Assembly (NCBI RefSeq): GCF_036227205.1
Contig: NZ_CP109442.1
Span: 9,858,001-9,922,000 of the forward strand
Length of the DNA stretch: 64,000 nucleotides
Direction of reading: 5' to 3'
Source of the DNA: Amycolatopsis sp. NBC_01480
GTDB taxonomy: Bacteria > Actinomycetota > Actinomycetes > Mycobacteriales > Pseudonocardiaceae
The stretch's first letter is position 1, and each line of letters starts with the position of its first letter. Made by a program: the position numbers and the translations under genes. The notes below the pieces were generated by a model. The model did not search any database, was not told the origin of the DNA, and saw only the letters and a list, made by a program, of their open reading frames with translations. Shown piece after piece: positions 35,043 through 43,840 of the stretch.

Positions 35043-35864
35043 GTGCCCGAGGGCGACACCGTTTTCCTCGCCGGGAAGCTGCTCGACAAGGCGCTGGCCG
35101 GGAAAATGCTGCTGCGCGGCGAATTCCGCCATCCCGCACTGGCCACTGTGGACCTTTCCGGCCGTGACGTGCTGGGCGTCGGCACCGTCGGCAAGCACCT
35201 GTTCACGCGCTTCTCCGGCGATCTGACCCTGCACAGCCACCTGCGCATGGACGGCAGCTGGGAGATCTACCGCGCCGGCGCGAAGTGGCGGAGCCCAGCC
35301 CATCACGCGCGGGTGATCCTGGCGACCGCCGACGTGCAGGCCGTCGGTTTCCGCTTGCACGACCTGGAACTCCTGCCGTCCGCGGAGGCGCCCGGCCTCG
35401 TCGCCCACCTCGGCCCCGACCTGCTTGATCCACAATGGACGGACGAGCACACGGCCCGCGCCACGGCCGCGCTGGCCGCCGAGCCGGGCCGCGAACTCGG
35501 CGAGGCCCTGCTGGACCAGCGGGTCATGGCCGGCGTCGGGAACCTGTACAAGGTGGAGATCTGCTTCCTGCTCCGCGTCTCCCCGTGGACGCCGGTGTCC
35601 GAAGTGGACGCAGCGAAAGCCGTGGCGCTCGCCCGCAAGCTGCTGCTCGCCAACGCCTGGCGGCACGAGCAGGTGACCACCGGCGACCTCACCCGCGGCC
35701 GGCGCACCTGGGTGTACGAGCGGACCCGGCAAGGCTGCTTCCGTTGCGGTGGGCGCGTGCTGGTGGCCGGGCAGGGTGACGGCGTCCGGCGGCGGCCGAC
35801 CTGGTTCTGCCCCCGCTGCCAGCCTGGGCCGCATCCGGAGGACCGCCCCGAAGTGTTCGCGTAA
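35043..35864 (+). CDS. nei: Endonuclease VIII-type DNA glycosylase (Nei family)
   Basis: 273-residue Fpg/Nei-family glycosylase/AP lyase that removes oxidised bases. Following the initiator (GTG codon), Pro2-Glu3-Gly4-Asp5 supplies the catalytic N-terminal proline and Glu; the H2TH region is VMAGVGNLYKVEICFLLR (about 161-178), and a C-terminal zinc finger is formed by C-x2-C (CFRCGG) and C-x2-C (WFCPRCQ) at about 238-261. The PEGD start is Nei-type rather than MutM (PELP). It is co-transcribed with the ParA-like gene. Confidence 0.9.
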   Translation: MPEGDTVFLAGKLLDKALAGKMLLRGEFRHPALATVDLSGRDVLGVGTVGKHLFTRFSGDLTLHSHLRMDGSWEIYRAGAKWRSPAHHARVILATADVQAVGFRLHDLELLPSAEAPGLVAHLGPDLLDPQWTDEHTARATAALAAEPGRELGEALLDQRVMAGVGNLYKVEICFLLRVSPWTPVSEVDAAKAVALARKLLLANAWRHEQVTTGDLTRGRRTWVYERTRQGCFRCGGRVLVAGQGDGVRRRPTWFCPRCQPGPHPEDRPEVFA

Positions 35865-35870
35865 TTGATG

Positions 35871-35900
35871 TTGCCGCGCACCGAGGTTCGCGGTTAGCGT
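35871..35900 (+). promoter_or_regulatory. Promoter of the leader ORF
   Basis: TTGCCG (35871-35876) and TAGCGT (35895-35900) with an 18-nt spacer. The predicted start near 35907 leaves a short 5' end before the GAGGAGG of the leader ORF. The promoter begins 7 bp after the nei stop. Confidence 0.5.
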
Positions 35901-35916
35901 GGTCTTACACGAGAGA

Positions 35917-36068
35917 GGAGGTGGTCCTAAGTTGTATTCACACAGGACTCGTGAGGTGACTGTCCGCTAGCGGATAGCACGCGTAGGGACTTTGAGCAGC
36001 GATACAACACGAGCCACCTTCGGCTCATCGCCTGCTTCGCGTGTGTGCCTGATAGCGAATACCAGGCA
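35917..36068 (+). ncRNA. Leader RNA with competing pairings (putative attenuator or sORF mRNA)
   Basis: The ribosome-binding segment 35917-35924 (GGAGGTGG) can pair with 36014-36021 (CCACCTTC, one G-U), and GTTGTAT at 35931-35937, covering the leader start codon, with ATACAAC at 36002-36008. The pairs are nested. A competing local hairpin uses GAGCC (36011-36015) and GGCTC (36022-36026). Further on, TGCCTG (36046-36051) pairs with CAGGCA (36063-36068). The remainder of the gene-free stretch to 36290 shows no other clear feature except a -10 for the next gene. Confidence 0.6.
35932..35970 (+). CDS. 12-codon leader peptide ORF
   Basis: A TTG-initiated ORF encoding (M/L)YSHRTREVTVR then TAG. 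The GAGGAGGTGG ribosome-binding sequence at 35915-35924 is among the strongest in the window and sits at proper distance (10 nt from AGGAGG). The sequence around it is markedly less GC-rich than its surroundings, suggesting constraint. An alternative reading GTG at 35921 gives VVLSCIHTGLVR but overlaps the Shine-Dalgarno. It may be a regulatory leader peptide or an independent small protein; the nearest downstream gene is 320 bp away. Confidence 0.55.
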   Translation: MYSHRTREVTVR

Positions 36069-36277
36069 GCCACCGGGCTCCCGGGGCTCTTGAGCACCGG
36101 TCCGGCTCGGGCTCGGACGTTTGACGGCGTCCGGGAGCCGCCCCGGGAGCACCCCTTCACCACCCAGAACACCGAGAACCACACAGCCGGGCAGTCGTCG
36201 CCGACCGTCCGGCGCTCGTTTGCCCGGATTCGGCGATCGCCGTCGGCGAACGGATACACCGAACGGCCGAAAGTGGC

Positions 36278-36283
36278 TAGCCT
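36278..36283 (+). promoter_or_regulatory. -10 element TAGCCT of the GNAT gene (leaderless)
   Basis: TAGCCT ends 7 nt before the ATG at 36291, with no ribosome-binding site between. It suggests that the acetyltransferase has its own leaderless transcript, so the leader element above need not be part of its mRNA. Confidence 0.5.
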
Positions 36284-36290
36284 GAACGGC

Positions 36291-36851
36291 ATGCTCAGGC
36301 CCGACTACCCGATCACCGCGAACCGGGTGATCCTGCGCCCGTTCACGCCGGACGACCTCGACGCGCTGAACTCGTTCCAGTCCCGCGCCGACGTGGCCCG
36401 CTATCTCTACTGGGGCCCGCGCAGCCGCGCCGAGTCGGCCGCCGCCCTCGCGAAACGGGTGCACAGCTCGACTCTCAGCCAGGACGGCCAGATCCTTGCC
36501 GTCGCGGTCGAACTCGCCGCCACCGGCCAGCTGATCGGCGACCTGAACCTGGAGTACCTGAGCTCTGAGCACCGCCAGGGCGAGATCGGCTTCGTCTTCC
36601 ACCCCGACCACCACGGCAAGGGCCTGGCGCTGGAGGCGGCCACCGAGCTGCTGCGGCTGGGCTTCGAAGAGCTGGGGCTGCACCGGATCATCGGCCGGTG
36701 CGACGGGCGCAACACCGCGTCGATGGCGCTGATGGAGCGTCTGGGGATGCGCAAGGAAGCCCACCTGCGGGAGAACGAGATCGTCAAGGGCGAGTGGACC
36801 GACGAACTGGTCTACGCCATGCTCGAGGACGAGTGGAAGGCCACACGCTGA
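36291..36851 (+). CDS. GNAT N-acetyltransferase (RimJ/RimL-like)
   Basis: 186-residue GNAT of the RimJ/RimL type. The N-terminal strand [18 protein letters not shown], the [20 protein letters not shown] acetyl-CoA-binding region (about 97-116, with the R/Q-x-x-G-x-G/A-like loop HHGKGLA) and the C-terminal [20 protein letters not shown] signature are clear. Substrate may be a ribosomal protein N-terminus, an aminoglycoside-like molecule or another amine. Its start is fixed by the leaderless geometry. An RNA/sORF element lies upstream. Confidence 0.87.
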   Translation: MLRPDYPITANRVILRPFTPDDLDALNSFQSRADVARYLYWGPRSRAESAAALAKRVHSSTLSQDGQILAVAVELAATGQLIGDLNLEYLSSEHRQGEIGFVFHPDHHGKGLALEAATELLRLGFEELGLHRIIGRCDGRNTASMALMERLGMRKEAHLRENEIVKGEWTDELVYAMLEDEWKATR

Positions 36852-36897
36852 CCGGGCTCCGGACGCCGGGCGCGGGCCGATGGGGCAGCATGGGGCC

Positions 36898-37929
36898 GTG
36901 CTCTTCGACAAGATCGTCCGGCCCGCCCTGTACCGGCTGGCGTTCCACGACCCCGAGCTGGTGCACGAGCGCACCGTCACGCTGCTGAGCCGGACCGCGC
37001 CCGCGCTTCGCCCGCTGAGCCCGGTCTACCGCACCAACGATCCCGTGACGTTCCTCGGCCTGCGCTTCCCCAACCGGGTCGGCCTCGCCGCCGGGATGGA
37101 CAAGAACGGCCGGGCGCTCGCGGCGTGGCCCGCGCTGGGCTTCGGCTTCGTCGAGGTCGGCACCGTGACGCGGCACCCGCAGCCGGGAAACCCGAAGCCG
37201 CGCCTGTTCAGCCTGCCGGTGAGCGACGCCGTGATCAACCGGATGGGCTTCAACAACGAAGGCGCGCAAGCACTCGCCGACCGGCTGGCCGCCCAGGGCA
37301 AACCGGGGGTGCCGCTGGGGATCAGCATCGGCAAGTCCAAGGTGACCCCGCTCGCCGACGCCGTGGAGGACTACCGCTTCTCGCTGCGCGCGCTGCATCC
37401 GTACGCGGACTACTTCGCCATCAACGTCAGCTCGCCGAACACCCCCGGCCTGCGCGAGCTGCAGGACAAGACCGCGCTGGCCGAGCTGCTGACCGAGCTG
37501 CGCCGGACCTCGGCCGAGCTGGGCGGCAACACCCCGCTGCTGGTCAAGGTCGCGCCGGACCTCACCGACGACGCCCTCGCCGAGCTGCTGGAGGTCTGCC
37601 TGGAGCACAGCGTCTCCGGGCTGATCGCGACCAACACCACGTTGTCGCGCAACGGGGTCGCCCCGGTCGAGGCGCACCTCGCCGCGGAGACCGGCGGCCT
37701 GTCCGGGCGGCCGCTGACCGCGCGGTCGCTGGAGGTCGTCCGGTTCGTCCACGAGCGAACCGGCGGCCGGCTGCCGATCATCGGCGTCGGCGGCATCCTC
37801 GGCCCCGACGACGCGTCGCGGATGCTCGACGCCGGGGCCGGGCTGGTCCAGCTCTACTCCGGGTTCGCGCTGCACGGGCCCGGGCTGGTCCGCCGGGTCA
37901 GCCGGGGGATCGCAGGCCGGCCGTGCTGA
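36898..37929 (+). CDS. pyrD: Dihydroorotate dehydrogenase (quinone), class 2
   Basis: 343-residue FMN enzyme of pyrimidine synthesis that oxidises dihydroorotate to orotate with quinone at the membrane. Class 2 features are the N-terminal helical membrane-association part ([20 protein letters not shown]), [26 protein letters not shown], the active-site loop [14 protein letters not shown] with catalytic Ser, and [13 protein letters not shown] for phosphate binding. GTG at 36898 is preferred because a weak -10 (CAGCAT) lies 6 nt upstream; ATG at 36880 adds six residues. The 3' end overlaps the convergent amidase gene by 32 bp. Confidence 0.93.
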   Translation: MLFDKIVRPALYRLAFHDPELVHERTVTLLSRTAPALRPLSPVYRTNDPVTFLGLRFPNRVGLAAGMDKNGRALAAWPALGFGFVEVGTVTRHPQPGNPKPRLFSLPVSDAVINRMGFNNEGAQALADRLAAQGKPGVPLGISIGKSKVTPLADAVEDYRFSLRALHPYADYFAINVSSPNTPGLRELQDKTALAELLTELRRTSAELGGNTPLLVKVAPDLTDDALAELLEVCLEHSVSGLIATNTTLSRNGVAPVEAHLAAETGGLSGRPLTARSLEVVRFVHERTGGRLPIIGVGGILGPDDASRMLDAGAGLVQLYSGFALHGPGLVRRVSRGIAGRPC

Positions 37930-39643
37930 CGAAGCGCAGGTAGCCGCGCCACGACTCGTAGCGGTCGAGGCGGTCCCCGTCCTCGGCGACGGCCGGGTCG
38001 GCCAGTACCGCGAGCGGGGTGCTGCCGTCTTCCAGCTCGACCCGCCCGAGCACCAGCGGCTCCGGCAGCCCGCCGGCGAACCGGCCGAAGGCGCCGGGCG
38101 AGAGCCGCCAGCGCTCGCCGTCGAGTCCCGTCCCGCCCGGGAGCACGCCGGGCTGCGGCGGCTCGGTCTCCAGCAGCACCATGCGGTACCGCTCGGCGGT
38201 CCGGACCGGCCCGACGAACCGGGCCCCGTCAAGGCTTCCGTGCAGCGGCTGGCCGCGCAGGTGCGCGCCGAACACCACGACGTCGACCCCGTCGGCCGGG
38301 TACGGCTCGCGCTCCTGCTCGCCGGTGAGCACCGCGGCCAGGTCGATCCCGATCTGGTCCTCGAACGCCCGGGTGGCGATCGTCACGCCGAACGGCCGCT
38401 GGTCGCCCGGCGCCACCGGCACCGTGACGGCCGCGAAGTCGAGCACGTTGACGAACATGCTGTACGTGCCGAGGCGGCTGCTGACGCCGACCGGATCGGC
38501 CAGCGCCTCGGCGACGGCCGGATGGTCGGTGACCGTGGGCAGCAGCAAGGCGTCGTGGCCTGCCAGGATCTTCCGGGCCTCCGCGCGCAGCTCGGCCACG
38601 CGGCCCTGGACGTCCGCGAGCTCGTGGGCCAGATGCGTGCCCGCGGCCGCGACGATGCCGGAGACGGTGGCGTCGGCGCCTTCCGGTGCGCCGGCGAGGA
38701 ACTCGCCCGCCGAGGCGTAGCGCTCGGCCACCAACGCGCTGCCGTAGAGCGGTTTCCCGGCATCCAGCAGGGTGCTGACGTCGATGGCCTCGATGATCGC
38801 GCCGGACGCCTCCAGCGCCGTCACAGCGACGTGGAACGCCCGGCCGGCGGCGTCGCCGAGGGCGGCGAGACCGGCTTCGTCCGGGATCGCGACCCGGGGC
38901 CGTTGCCCGGCGCTGAGCCGGACGTCGGCGGGCCACTCGCGCACGGCCGGGTCCAGTCCGTCCGGCCCGGTCATCACGGCCAGCGCGCGCTGGCCGAGGG
39001 CGAGGCTGCGGGCGAACACCGAAACGCAGTCGAACGACGGTGAGGCCGGGAACACCCCGGTCTTCGGCACGAGCCCGATCGTGGGCTTGAGCCCGACCAC
39101 CGCGTTCAGCGCCGCGGGCACCCGGCCCGAGCCGCCGGTGTCGGTGCCCAGCGCCAGGTCCGCGATGCCCAGCGCCACGGCCACGGCCGAGCCGCTGCTC
39201 GACCCGCCCGCCACCTTCTCCGGGTCGAGCGCCGAGGCCACCGCGCCGTACGGGCTGCGGGTGCCGGCCAGCCCGGACGCGAACTGGTCCAGGTTCGTCT
39301 TGCCCAGCACCACCGCGCCGGCCGCGGTGAGCCGTGAGACGACAGTCGCGCTGGTCACGGGCGCGCGCGAGAACCCGGGGCAGCCCGCGGTGGTGGGCGT
39401 GCCGGCGACGTCGACGAGGTCCTTGACGGCCAGCACCGTCCCGGCCAGCGGGAGGTGCTCACCCGCGCGGACGCGCTCGTCCACGGCCTTCGCGTCGACC
39501 AGCACCTCCTCCTGGGTGCGGAGGGTGATCCAGATGTCGGGACGGTCGAGGACGCCGATCCGCTCGAAGGCGGCCACCACGCGCTGGTGCGCGCTGGGCG
39601 GGGGCACGGGGACTGGTTCGGTTTCCGGCGGGAGCGTGGTCAC
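37898..39643 (-). CDS. atzF: Allophanate hydrolase-type amidase (AtzF-like)
   Basis: 581-residue amidase-signature enzyme with a C-terminal extension like allophanate hydrolase, which converts allophanate to ammonia and CO2. Catalytic Lys74 is in [13 protein letters not shown], the cis-Ser in GGSSSGSA (146-153) and the nucleophile Ser172 in [11 protein letters not shown]. After the amidase core, the AtzF C-domain begins near residue 450 ([15 protein letters not shown]) and ends GWRGYLRF-like (SWRGYLRFV). No urea carboxylase gene is adjacent, so its source of allophanate is not evident here. GTG start. Confidence 0.85.
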   Translation of the reverse strand: MTTLPPETEPVPVPPPSAHQRVVAAFERIGVLDRPDIWITLRTQEEVLVDAKAVDERVRAGEHLPLAGTVLAVKDLVDVAGTPTTAGCPGFSRAPVTSATVVSRLTAAGAVVLGKTNLDQFASGLAGTRSPYGAVASALDPEKVAGGSSSGSAVAVALGIADLALGTDTGGSGRVPAALNAVVGLKPTIGLVPKTGVFPASPSFDCVSVFARSLALGQRALAVMTGPDGLDPAVREWPADVRLSAGQRPRVAIPDEAGLAALGDAAGRAFHVAVTALEASGAIIEAIDVSTLLDAGKPLYGSALVAERYASAGEFLAGAPEGADATVSGIVAAAGTHLAHELADVQGRVAELRAEARKILAGHDALLLPTVTDHPAVAEALADPVGVSSRLGTYSMFVNVLDFAAVTVPVAPGDQRPFGVTIATRAFEDQIGIDLAAVLTGEQEREPYPADGVDVVVFGAHLRGQPLHGSLDGARFVGPVRTAERYRMVLLETEPPQPGVLPGGTGLDGERWRLSPGAFGRFAGGLPEPLVLGRVELEDGSTPLAVLADPAVAEDGDRLDRYESWRGYLRFVSTAGLRSPG

Positions 39644-39964
39644 GGGGCGTCCTTTCCTCGGGCTTCGAGAAAGTCCACTGTGTAAAAGTCCACTGTGTAC
39701 GTCCGGTGCCGCGGAACCTCAGGCCTCGACACCGTTCCTGGCGGGTGCCATCACTGACTGCATGGGAAAAACGTTAAACAGCCAACGTTTCCGTGGCCAG
39801 ACGTTTCCGATTACGCGATTGTTTCGATACCGCAATCGAAACCGGTAACGTCACGCGTAGTCGGCGCCGACCCCTCCGACCGGGATTCAAACTCGGCCAT
39901 CCGGACGGACTGTGCGCCGCGGCTGTGCCAGCGAGTCGCGCCGGTCCGGAAACCGCTGATCGGG
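39644..39964. other. Gene-free upstream region of the amidase gene
   Basis: 321 bp without a gene, locally AT-rich at 39765-39850. Besides the inverted repeat listed separately, it holds a direct repeat AAGTCCACTGTGTA (39671-39684 and 39686-39699 approximately) close to the amidase start, and ACGTTTCCG twice near 39785 and 39801. These look regulatory, but none matches a box I can name. Confidence 0.5.
39821..39842. promoter_or_regulatory. Inverted repeat GTTTCGAT-N6-ATCGAAAC
   Basis: Perfect 8-bp arms at 39821-39828 and 39835-39842. It could be an operator for the amidase gene (start 180 bp away) or a hairpin downstream of pspM. Regulator unknown. Confidence 0.5.
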
Positions 39965-40984
39965 TCAGGAAAGGTCTTTGAGGGCCAGCGCGAGCCCGGC
40001 GAGGTGGTCCGTCGCGTCGGTCAGGGCCTCGCGCGAGGTGCCCAGCCCGTCGCTGCTGGCGGCGACCGCGCGGCCCGCGGCGGCGACCAGGCTGCCGTAT
40101 CCCTCGATGCCGTCGTCGAGCTGCTCGCGCAGCTTGGCCACGGCGGCGTCCAGCGCGCCGCGCTCCCGCTCCGGCGCCGAATTCCGCCCGCGTTCGATGG
40201 CCTGGATCCGCCCGGCCAGCCCGCGCAGCGCCAGCGCGGCCTGCTCGGCCGTCGCCCTGGCGTCGGCCACCGACACCTCCGGCACGGCGAACGTGCCCAG
40301 CGAGGACGGCACGGCCAGCTGGTTCAGCAGCTCGCCCAGCGAGGCCTCGGACTCGGCCAGCCGTTCCATCGGCTCGCGCGCCACGGAACCGGCCGCGGGC
40401 AGCGGCGGGGGCCCGCTCGGCGCGGACGGCAGCTGGATCTTCTTGAGGTTGTGCAGCTTGACGCCGGTCCGCACGCTGAACGTGCCGAACGCGAGGGTGC
40501 CGAACCCGGCCAGCACGGCCTGGCCGATGTCCGGCGCACCGGCGGCGAGCAGCCCGGTCCCGGCGAGCACGGTCAGCACGCCGAGCATGATGGTGATCAG
40601 GATCCACAGCGTGAGCACGCGTGAAGTGCGCCGCTTGCGCCGCTCCAGCTTCGCGGCGGGGTGGTTCCAGCGTTCCCACTTCGCCCGGGCCTGTTCGACC
40701 GCGGGCACCTGCCCGGCGACCGCGGCGAACGTGGCAGGCACGGTGGACGGCCGCCGCACGATCGGCCGCGGCGGCGAGGGCCGGTGCTGGAAGTTGCCGG
40801 GTTTCGGCTGCGCGGCGGGCTTCCCGCCGGCCTCTTCGGCCGGCGGGAAGTACCGCTGCAGCTTCTCCTGGGCGCGCTGGGCTTTCTCCTGCGCCCGCTG
40901 GGCGTAGTCGGGCAGCCGCTCGATGTGCTTCTCGAGCTTGGCGTTGAACTCGCTGAAGTCCCGCCGTCTGCCGCTACTGCCCAT
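39965..40984 (-). CDS. pspM: PspM, phage-shock envelope stress membrane protein
   Basis: 339-residue actinobacterial Psp-system membrane protein, partner of PspA. The N-terminal helical segment (MGSSGRRRDFSEFNAKLEKH then ERLPDYAQRAQEKAQRA) is followed by a Pro-rich linker, two membrane helices (about 127-147 and 155-175) and a long cytoplasmic helical domain (AESEASLGELLNQL to the C-terminus). Order clgR-pspA-pspM matches the mycobacterial system Rv2745c-Rv2743c. It lies 34 bp after pspA and is probably co-transcribed. Confidence 0.85.
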   Translation of the reverse strand: MGSSGRRRDFSEFNAKLEKHIERLPDYAQRAQEKAQRAQEKLQRYFPPAEEAGGKPAAQPKPGNFQHRPSPPRPIVRRPSTVPATFAAVAGQVPAVEQARAKWERWNHPAAKLERRKRRTSRVLTLWILITIMLGVLTVLAGTGLLAAGAPDIGQAVLAGFGTLAFGTFSVRTGVKLHNLKKIQLPSAPSGPPPLPAAGSVAREPMERLAESEASLGELLNQLAVPSSLGTFAVPEVSVADARATAEQAALALRGLAGRIQAIERGRNSAPERERGALDAAVAKLREQLDDGIEGYGSLVAAAGRAVAASSDGLGTSREALTDATDHLAGLALALKDLS

Positions 40985-41018
40985 GACACACGCCCCCGGA
41001 GTGGTTCGGCCTGTTGGG

Positions 41019-41870
41019 TCAGGCCGGGTTCTTGCCCTGCTCGGCCTGCACGCGGGCCTGGATCTCCCGCTGGATGTCGGCGCTGTTGCCGCCACTGGCC
41101 GCCGGGGCCTTGGCCGCAGCACCGCCGTCGGTGACCTGCGCGACCGAGTCGCCGCGCAGGGAGTTGCGGATCTGCTCCAGCCGCGAGTGGCCCGCCATCT
41201 GCGTGGCGGACTGCTGCACCTCGAGCATCCGGCCCTGGACCGAGTTCTGCGCGAGCTCGGCCGAGCCGAGCGCGGTGGAGTAGCGCTTCTCGATCTTGTC
41301 GCGGACCTCCTCCAGCGACGGGGTGTTGCCCGGCGCGGCCAGCTGGCTCATCTGGTTCAGCGAAGCGGAGACCTGCTCCTGCATCTTCGCCTGCTCCAGC
41401 TGCGAGAGCAGCTTGGTGCGCTCGGCCAGCTTCTGCTGCAGCATCGTCGCGTTGCGCTCGACGGCCTGCTTGGCCTGCGCGGCCGCCTGCAGCGACTGGT
41501 CGTGCAGGGTCTTCAGGTCCTCGATGCTCTGCTCGGCGGTGACGAGCTGCGCGGCGAAGCTCTCCGCCGCGTTCTCGAACTCGGTCGCCTTCTGCTCGTC
41601 ACCCTTGCCGCGGGCCTCGTCGGCCAGCACCAGTGCCTGACGGGTGGACGCCTGCAGCTTCTCGACGTCGCCGAGCTGCCGGTTGAGCTTCATCTCCAGC
41701 TGGCGCTGGTTGCCGATCACGGAGGCGGCCTGCTGCGTCAGCGCCTGGTGATTGCGCTGTGCCTCCTCGATGGCCTGCTGGATCTGTACCTTCGGGTCGG
41801 CGTGCTCGTCGATCTTCGACGAAAACGCCGCCATCATGTACTTCCAGAACTTCACGAACGGGTTGGCCAT
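41019..41870 (-). CDS. pspA: PspA/IM30 family envelope stress protein
   Basis: 283-residue ESCRT-III-like protein, almost entirely helical and coiled coil, that coats and stabilises stressed membrane and can bind ClgR. The family N-terminal amphipathic helix and start ([20 protein letters not shown]) are followed by long heptad regions ([40 protein letters not shown]). The last 50 residues are Ala/Gln/Gly-rich. The ATG follows GGAGGAG closely. A SigE-type promoter lies 73-100 bp upstream. Confidence 0.92.
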   Translation of the reverse strand: MANPFVKFWKYMMAAFSSKIDEHADPKVQIQQAIEEAQRNHQALTQQAASVIGNQRQLEMKLNRQLGDVEKLQASTRQALVLADEARGKGDEQKATEFENAAESFAAQLVTAEQSIEDLKTLHDQSLQAAAQAKQAVERNATMLQQKLAERTKLLSQLEQAKMQEQVSASLNQMSQLAAPGNTPSLEEVRDKIEKRYSTALGSAELAQNSVQGRMLEVQQSATQMAGHSRLEQIRNSLRGDSVAQVTDGGAAAKAPAASGGNSADIQREIQARVQAEQGKNPA

Positions 41871-41942
41871 CTCCTCCGCCTGCCTTCTTGCGTCCCACGG
41901 GCCTGAGTTACCTCGAGGTGGGGCGTCACTCCCCTAGTCACA

Positions 41943-41970
41943 CAACGTCCCGACCCCGGCGTTGGGTTCC
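41943..41970 (-). promoter_or_regulatory. SigE-type ECF promoter upstream of pspA
   Basis: On the minus strand GGAAC (41970-41966) and CGTTG (41947-41943) are separated by 18 nt, fitting the mycobacterial SigE consensus (GGRMM-N18/19-SGTTG). In mycobacteria the psp operon is SigE-controlled. The predicted start is about 65 nt before the pspA ATG. Confidence 0.6.
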
Positions 41971-42048
41971 ATCGTGTCAGGTCGGCCCCCGCCGTTCCAG
42001 GCGACCCCGGGGGAATTCAGGGTCAGCCCTGATCGGCAGCGGACGCAA

Positions 42049-42084
42049 ACGGACGGCCCCGGGTGACAACCCGGAGCCGTCCGT
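42049..42084. terminator. Terminator after clgR
   Basis: 16-bp inverted repeat (42049-42064 with 42069-42084, one mismatch) and loop GACA, 13 bp beyond the clgR stop on the minus strand. It separates clgR from pspA-pspM. Confidence 0.8.
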
Positions 42085-42097
42085 GTGCGAAACGTGG

Positions 42098-42574
42098 TTA
42101 TGCGGCAATGGTCGACGCGAGCTTCGGCGCGCCGATCGTGGTCCGCAGGGTGGTGTTGAGCCGGGGCGACGGCGAAAGCCGCAGGTCGGACAGATCGTCG
42201 CCGATCAGCTCGGACACCAGGCTGCCGCCCTCGAACCCGCCGGCCGCGGCGGACGCCTCGGCGGCGCGCTCCGGCACGGTTTCGCGGGGTACGGCGCCCT
42301 CGACCACCCGCTCGTCGACCGGGGCGACCTCGACCTTGTCGAGCGCGGACACATCGGCCGCGACCTTGTGCAGCAACTCGCCGAGTGGAAGCTCCAGGGC
42401 GTCGCAGATGGAGGCCAGCAGCTCGCTGGACGCCTCCTTCTGACCACGCTCGACCTCGGACAGGTAGCCGAGGCTGACCCTGGCGGCGCGAGAGATGTCA
42501 CGCAGCGTTCGACGCTGGTTGGTGCGGGCATGACGGAGCCGATCACCGATCGCCTCACGCAACAGCACGGTCAT
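42098..42574 (-). CDS. clgR: ClgR, XRE-family activator of Clp protease and psp genes
   Basis: 158-residue helix-turn-helix activator of clp and psp genes. The HTH spans about residues 8-63 ([59 protein letters not shown]). The C-terminus ends STIAA; in other actinobacteria a terminal Ala-Ala makes ClgR a Clp substrate, giving negative feedback, and the same could hold here. ATG 42574 is preferred to GTG 42577 because GGGAGG is then 6 nt away. A ClgR-like box lies 80-90 bp upstream. Confidence 0.9.
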   Translation of the reverse strand: MTVLLREAIGDRLRHARTNQRRTLRDISRAARVSLGYLSEVERGQKEASSELLASICDALELPLGELLHKVAADVSALDKVEVAPVDERVVEGAVPRETVPERAAEASAAAGGFEGGSLVSELIGDDLSDLRLSPSPRLNTTLRTTIGAPKLASTIAA

Positions 42575-42653
42575 CACGCGCCTCCCTTCCCGAACTGGTG
42601 CCTCCTACGTTACCCAGAGCGGCGCCCCGGGCGCAGGACTTGAACCATGCGTA

Positions 42654-42664
42654 CGCCAAGGGCG
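42654..42664. promoter_or_regulatory. Candidate ClgR box (autoregulation)
   Basis: GTACGC-CAAGG-GCGAAC: the core CGC-N5-GCG (42654-42664) with flanking GTA/GAAC dyad symmetry fits described ClgR operators. It lies 11 bp after the cinA stop and 80-90 bp before the clgR start. Confidence 0.6.
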
Positions 42665-42674
42665 AACGCCACGC

Positions 42675-43175
42675 TCAGTCTAGTTGTTCCTCGAGGAGTG
42701 TGAAGGCGGCGCTCACGGAGCCGGTCCGGACGGCGTCCCGGTCACCGGTCAGCACCAGGGTACGGACGGTCTGCCCGGAAGGCCCGCGGAGCCCGAGGTG
42801 GACCGTGCCCGGGGCGGCCCCGTCCTGCGCCGAGGGTCCGGCGACGCCGGTCAGGCCCAGGCCCCAGGTCGCGCCGCAGCGATCACGCGCACCGGCCGCG
42901 AGCTGGGCCGCGACCTCGGGATCGACCGCGCCGCGGGCGGCCAGCAGCTCCTCGTCGACGCCCGCGAGCACGTGCTTCAGCTCGGTGGCGTAGACCACCA
43001 GCCCGCCGCGCAGCACGGCGCTCGCGCCGGGAATCCGGGCCAGCGTGGCGCAGACCAGGCCCGCGGTCAGGGACTCGGCCGCGGCCACCGTCTCACCACG
43101 CCGGGTGAGCGTCGCGACCAGCCTGGCGGCCTGGCCGTCCAGATCAGGCACTGGAGAATGGGACACAGCGGGCAT
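42675..43175 (-). CDS. CinA C-terminal domain protein (nicotinamide-nucleotide amidase type)
   Basis: 166-residue stand-alone CinA C-terminal domain, whose homologues (PncC) deamidate nicotinamide mononucleotide. Signature stretches are GETVAAAESLTAGLVCATLA (about 27-46), GASAVLRGGLVVYATELKHV and WGLGLTGVAGPSAQDGAAPGTV (the last located at about 112-133). It lacks the N-terminal MoCF-like domain of full CinA. The ATG overlaps the pgsA stop by one base (TGATG). The pgsA-cinA-clgR order is common in Gram-positives. Confidence 0.9.
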   Translation of the reverse strand: MPAVSHSPVPDLDGQAARLVATLTRRGETVAAAESLTAGLVCATLARIPGASAVLRGGLVVYATELKHVLAGVDEELLAARGAVDPEVAAQLAAGARDRCGATWGLGLTGVAGPSAQDGAAPGTVHLGLRGPSGQTVRTLVLTGDRDAVRTGSVSAAFTLLEEQLD

Positions 43176-43840
43176 CAGGCGCCGGTCGCGCGGCGGCCGG
43201 CGGCGCGCAGCCGGATCGCGCGCACCAGGTAGTCGACGCCGGTGACCACGGTCAGCACCACGGCCAGGCCAATCAGCGTCCAGCGCACCGGGTCCGCGCC
43301 GGCCGGCAGCGGCAGCAGGTAGACCACGATGGCCAGGATCTGGGTCATCGTCTTGGCCTTGCCGCCGCGGCTGGCCGGGATCACGCCGTGGCGGATCACC
43401 CAGAACCGCAGCAGCGTGACGCCGATCTCCCGGACGGCGATCACGATCGTGACCCACCAGGGCAGCTCGCCGAGCACGCTCAGCCCGACCAGCGCGGCGC
43501 CGATCAGCGCCTTGTCCGCGATCGGGTCGGCGATCTTGCCGAAGTCGGTGATCAGCCCGTATTTGCGGGCCACCCAGCCGTCCACCTGGTCGGTGGCCGA
43601 GGCGACGGCGAACAGGCCGGTCGCGATCAGCCGCCAGGTGGTGTCCGCGCCGTCGCCGGTGAACAGCGCGAGCACGAACAGCGGCACCAGCACCAGCCGC
43701 GACAGGGTCAGCAGGTTGGCGAGGTTGAGGGTCGGGACCGGCGTCGGCTCCGGCACCTGGGCAGCGGCCTCGGCGGGACGGGCGGGGGCCTGACCGTTGC
43801 GGGTCATGCCCTCCCCGGCGTCGCTGGGGGCGGCACTCAC
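43175..43840 (-). CDS. pgsA: CDP-alcohol phosphatidyltransferase (PgsA-type)
   Basis: 221-residue membrane enzyme joining CDP-diacylglycerol with an alcohol phosphate, probably glycerol-3-phosphate. The CDP-alcohol signature D-x2-D-G-x2-A-R-x8-G-x3-D-x3-D is complete ([12 protein letters not shown] then [15 protein letters not shown], about 92-118). Six membrane helices are expected. The GTG at 43840 overlaps the rimO stop by 4 bp; ATG 43807 would remove 11 residues. It corresponds in position to mycobacterial pgsA3. Confidence 0.9.
   Translation of the reverse strand: MSAAPSDAGEGMTRNGQAPARPAEAAAQVPEPTPVPTLNLANLLTLSRLVLVPLFVLALFTGDGADTTWRLIATGLFAVASATDQVDGWVARKYGLITDFGKIADPIADKALIGAALVGLSVLGELPWWVTIVIAVREIGVTLLRFWVIRHGVIPASRGGKAKTMTQILAIVVYLLPLPAGADPVRWTLIGLAVVLTVVTGVDYLVRAIRLRAAGRRATGA

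Noticed and set aside
35921..35959. Alternative leader ORF VVLSCIHTGLVR starting at GTG 35921
   Set aside because: Its start codon lies inside the Shine-Dalgarno sequence, so it has no ribosome-binding site of its own.
39781..39860. GlnR binding site (GTNAC-N6-GAAAC type) for the allophanate hydrolase gene
   Set aside because: GAAAC/GTTTC words are present, but spacings of 16 and 18 bp and missing GTNAC partners do not fit the 22-bp GlnR arrangement.
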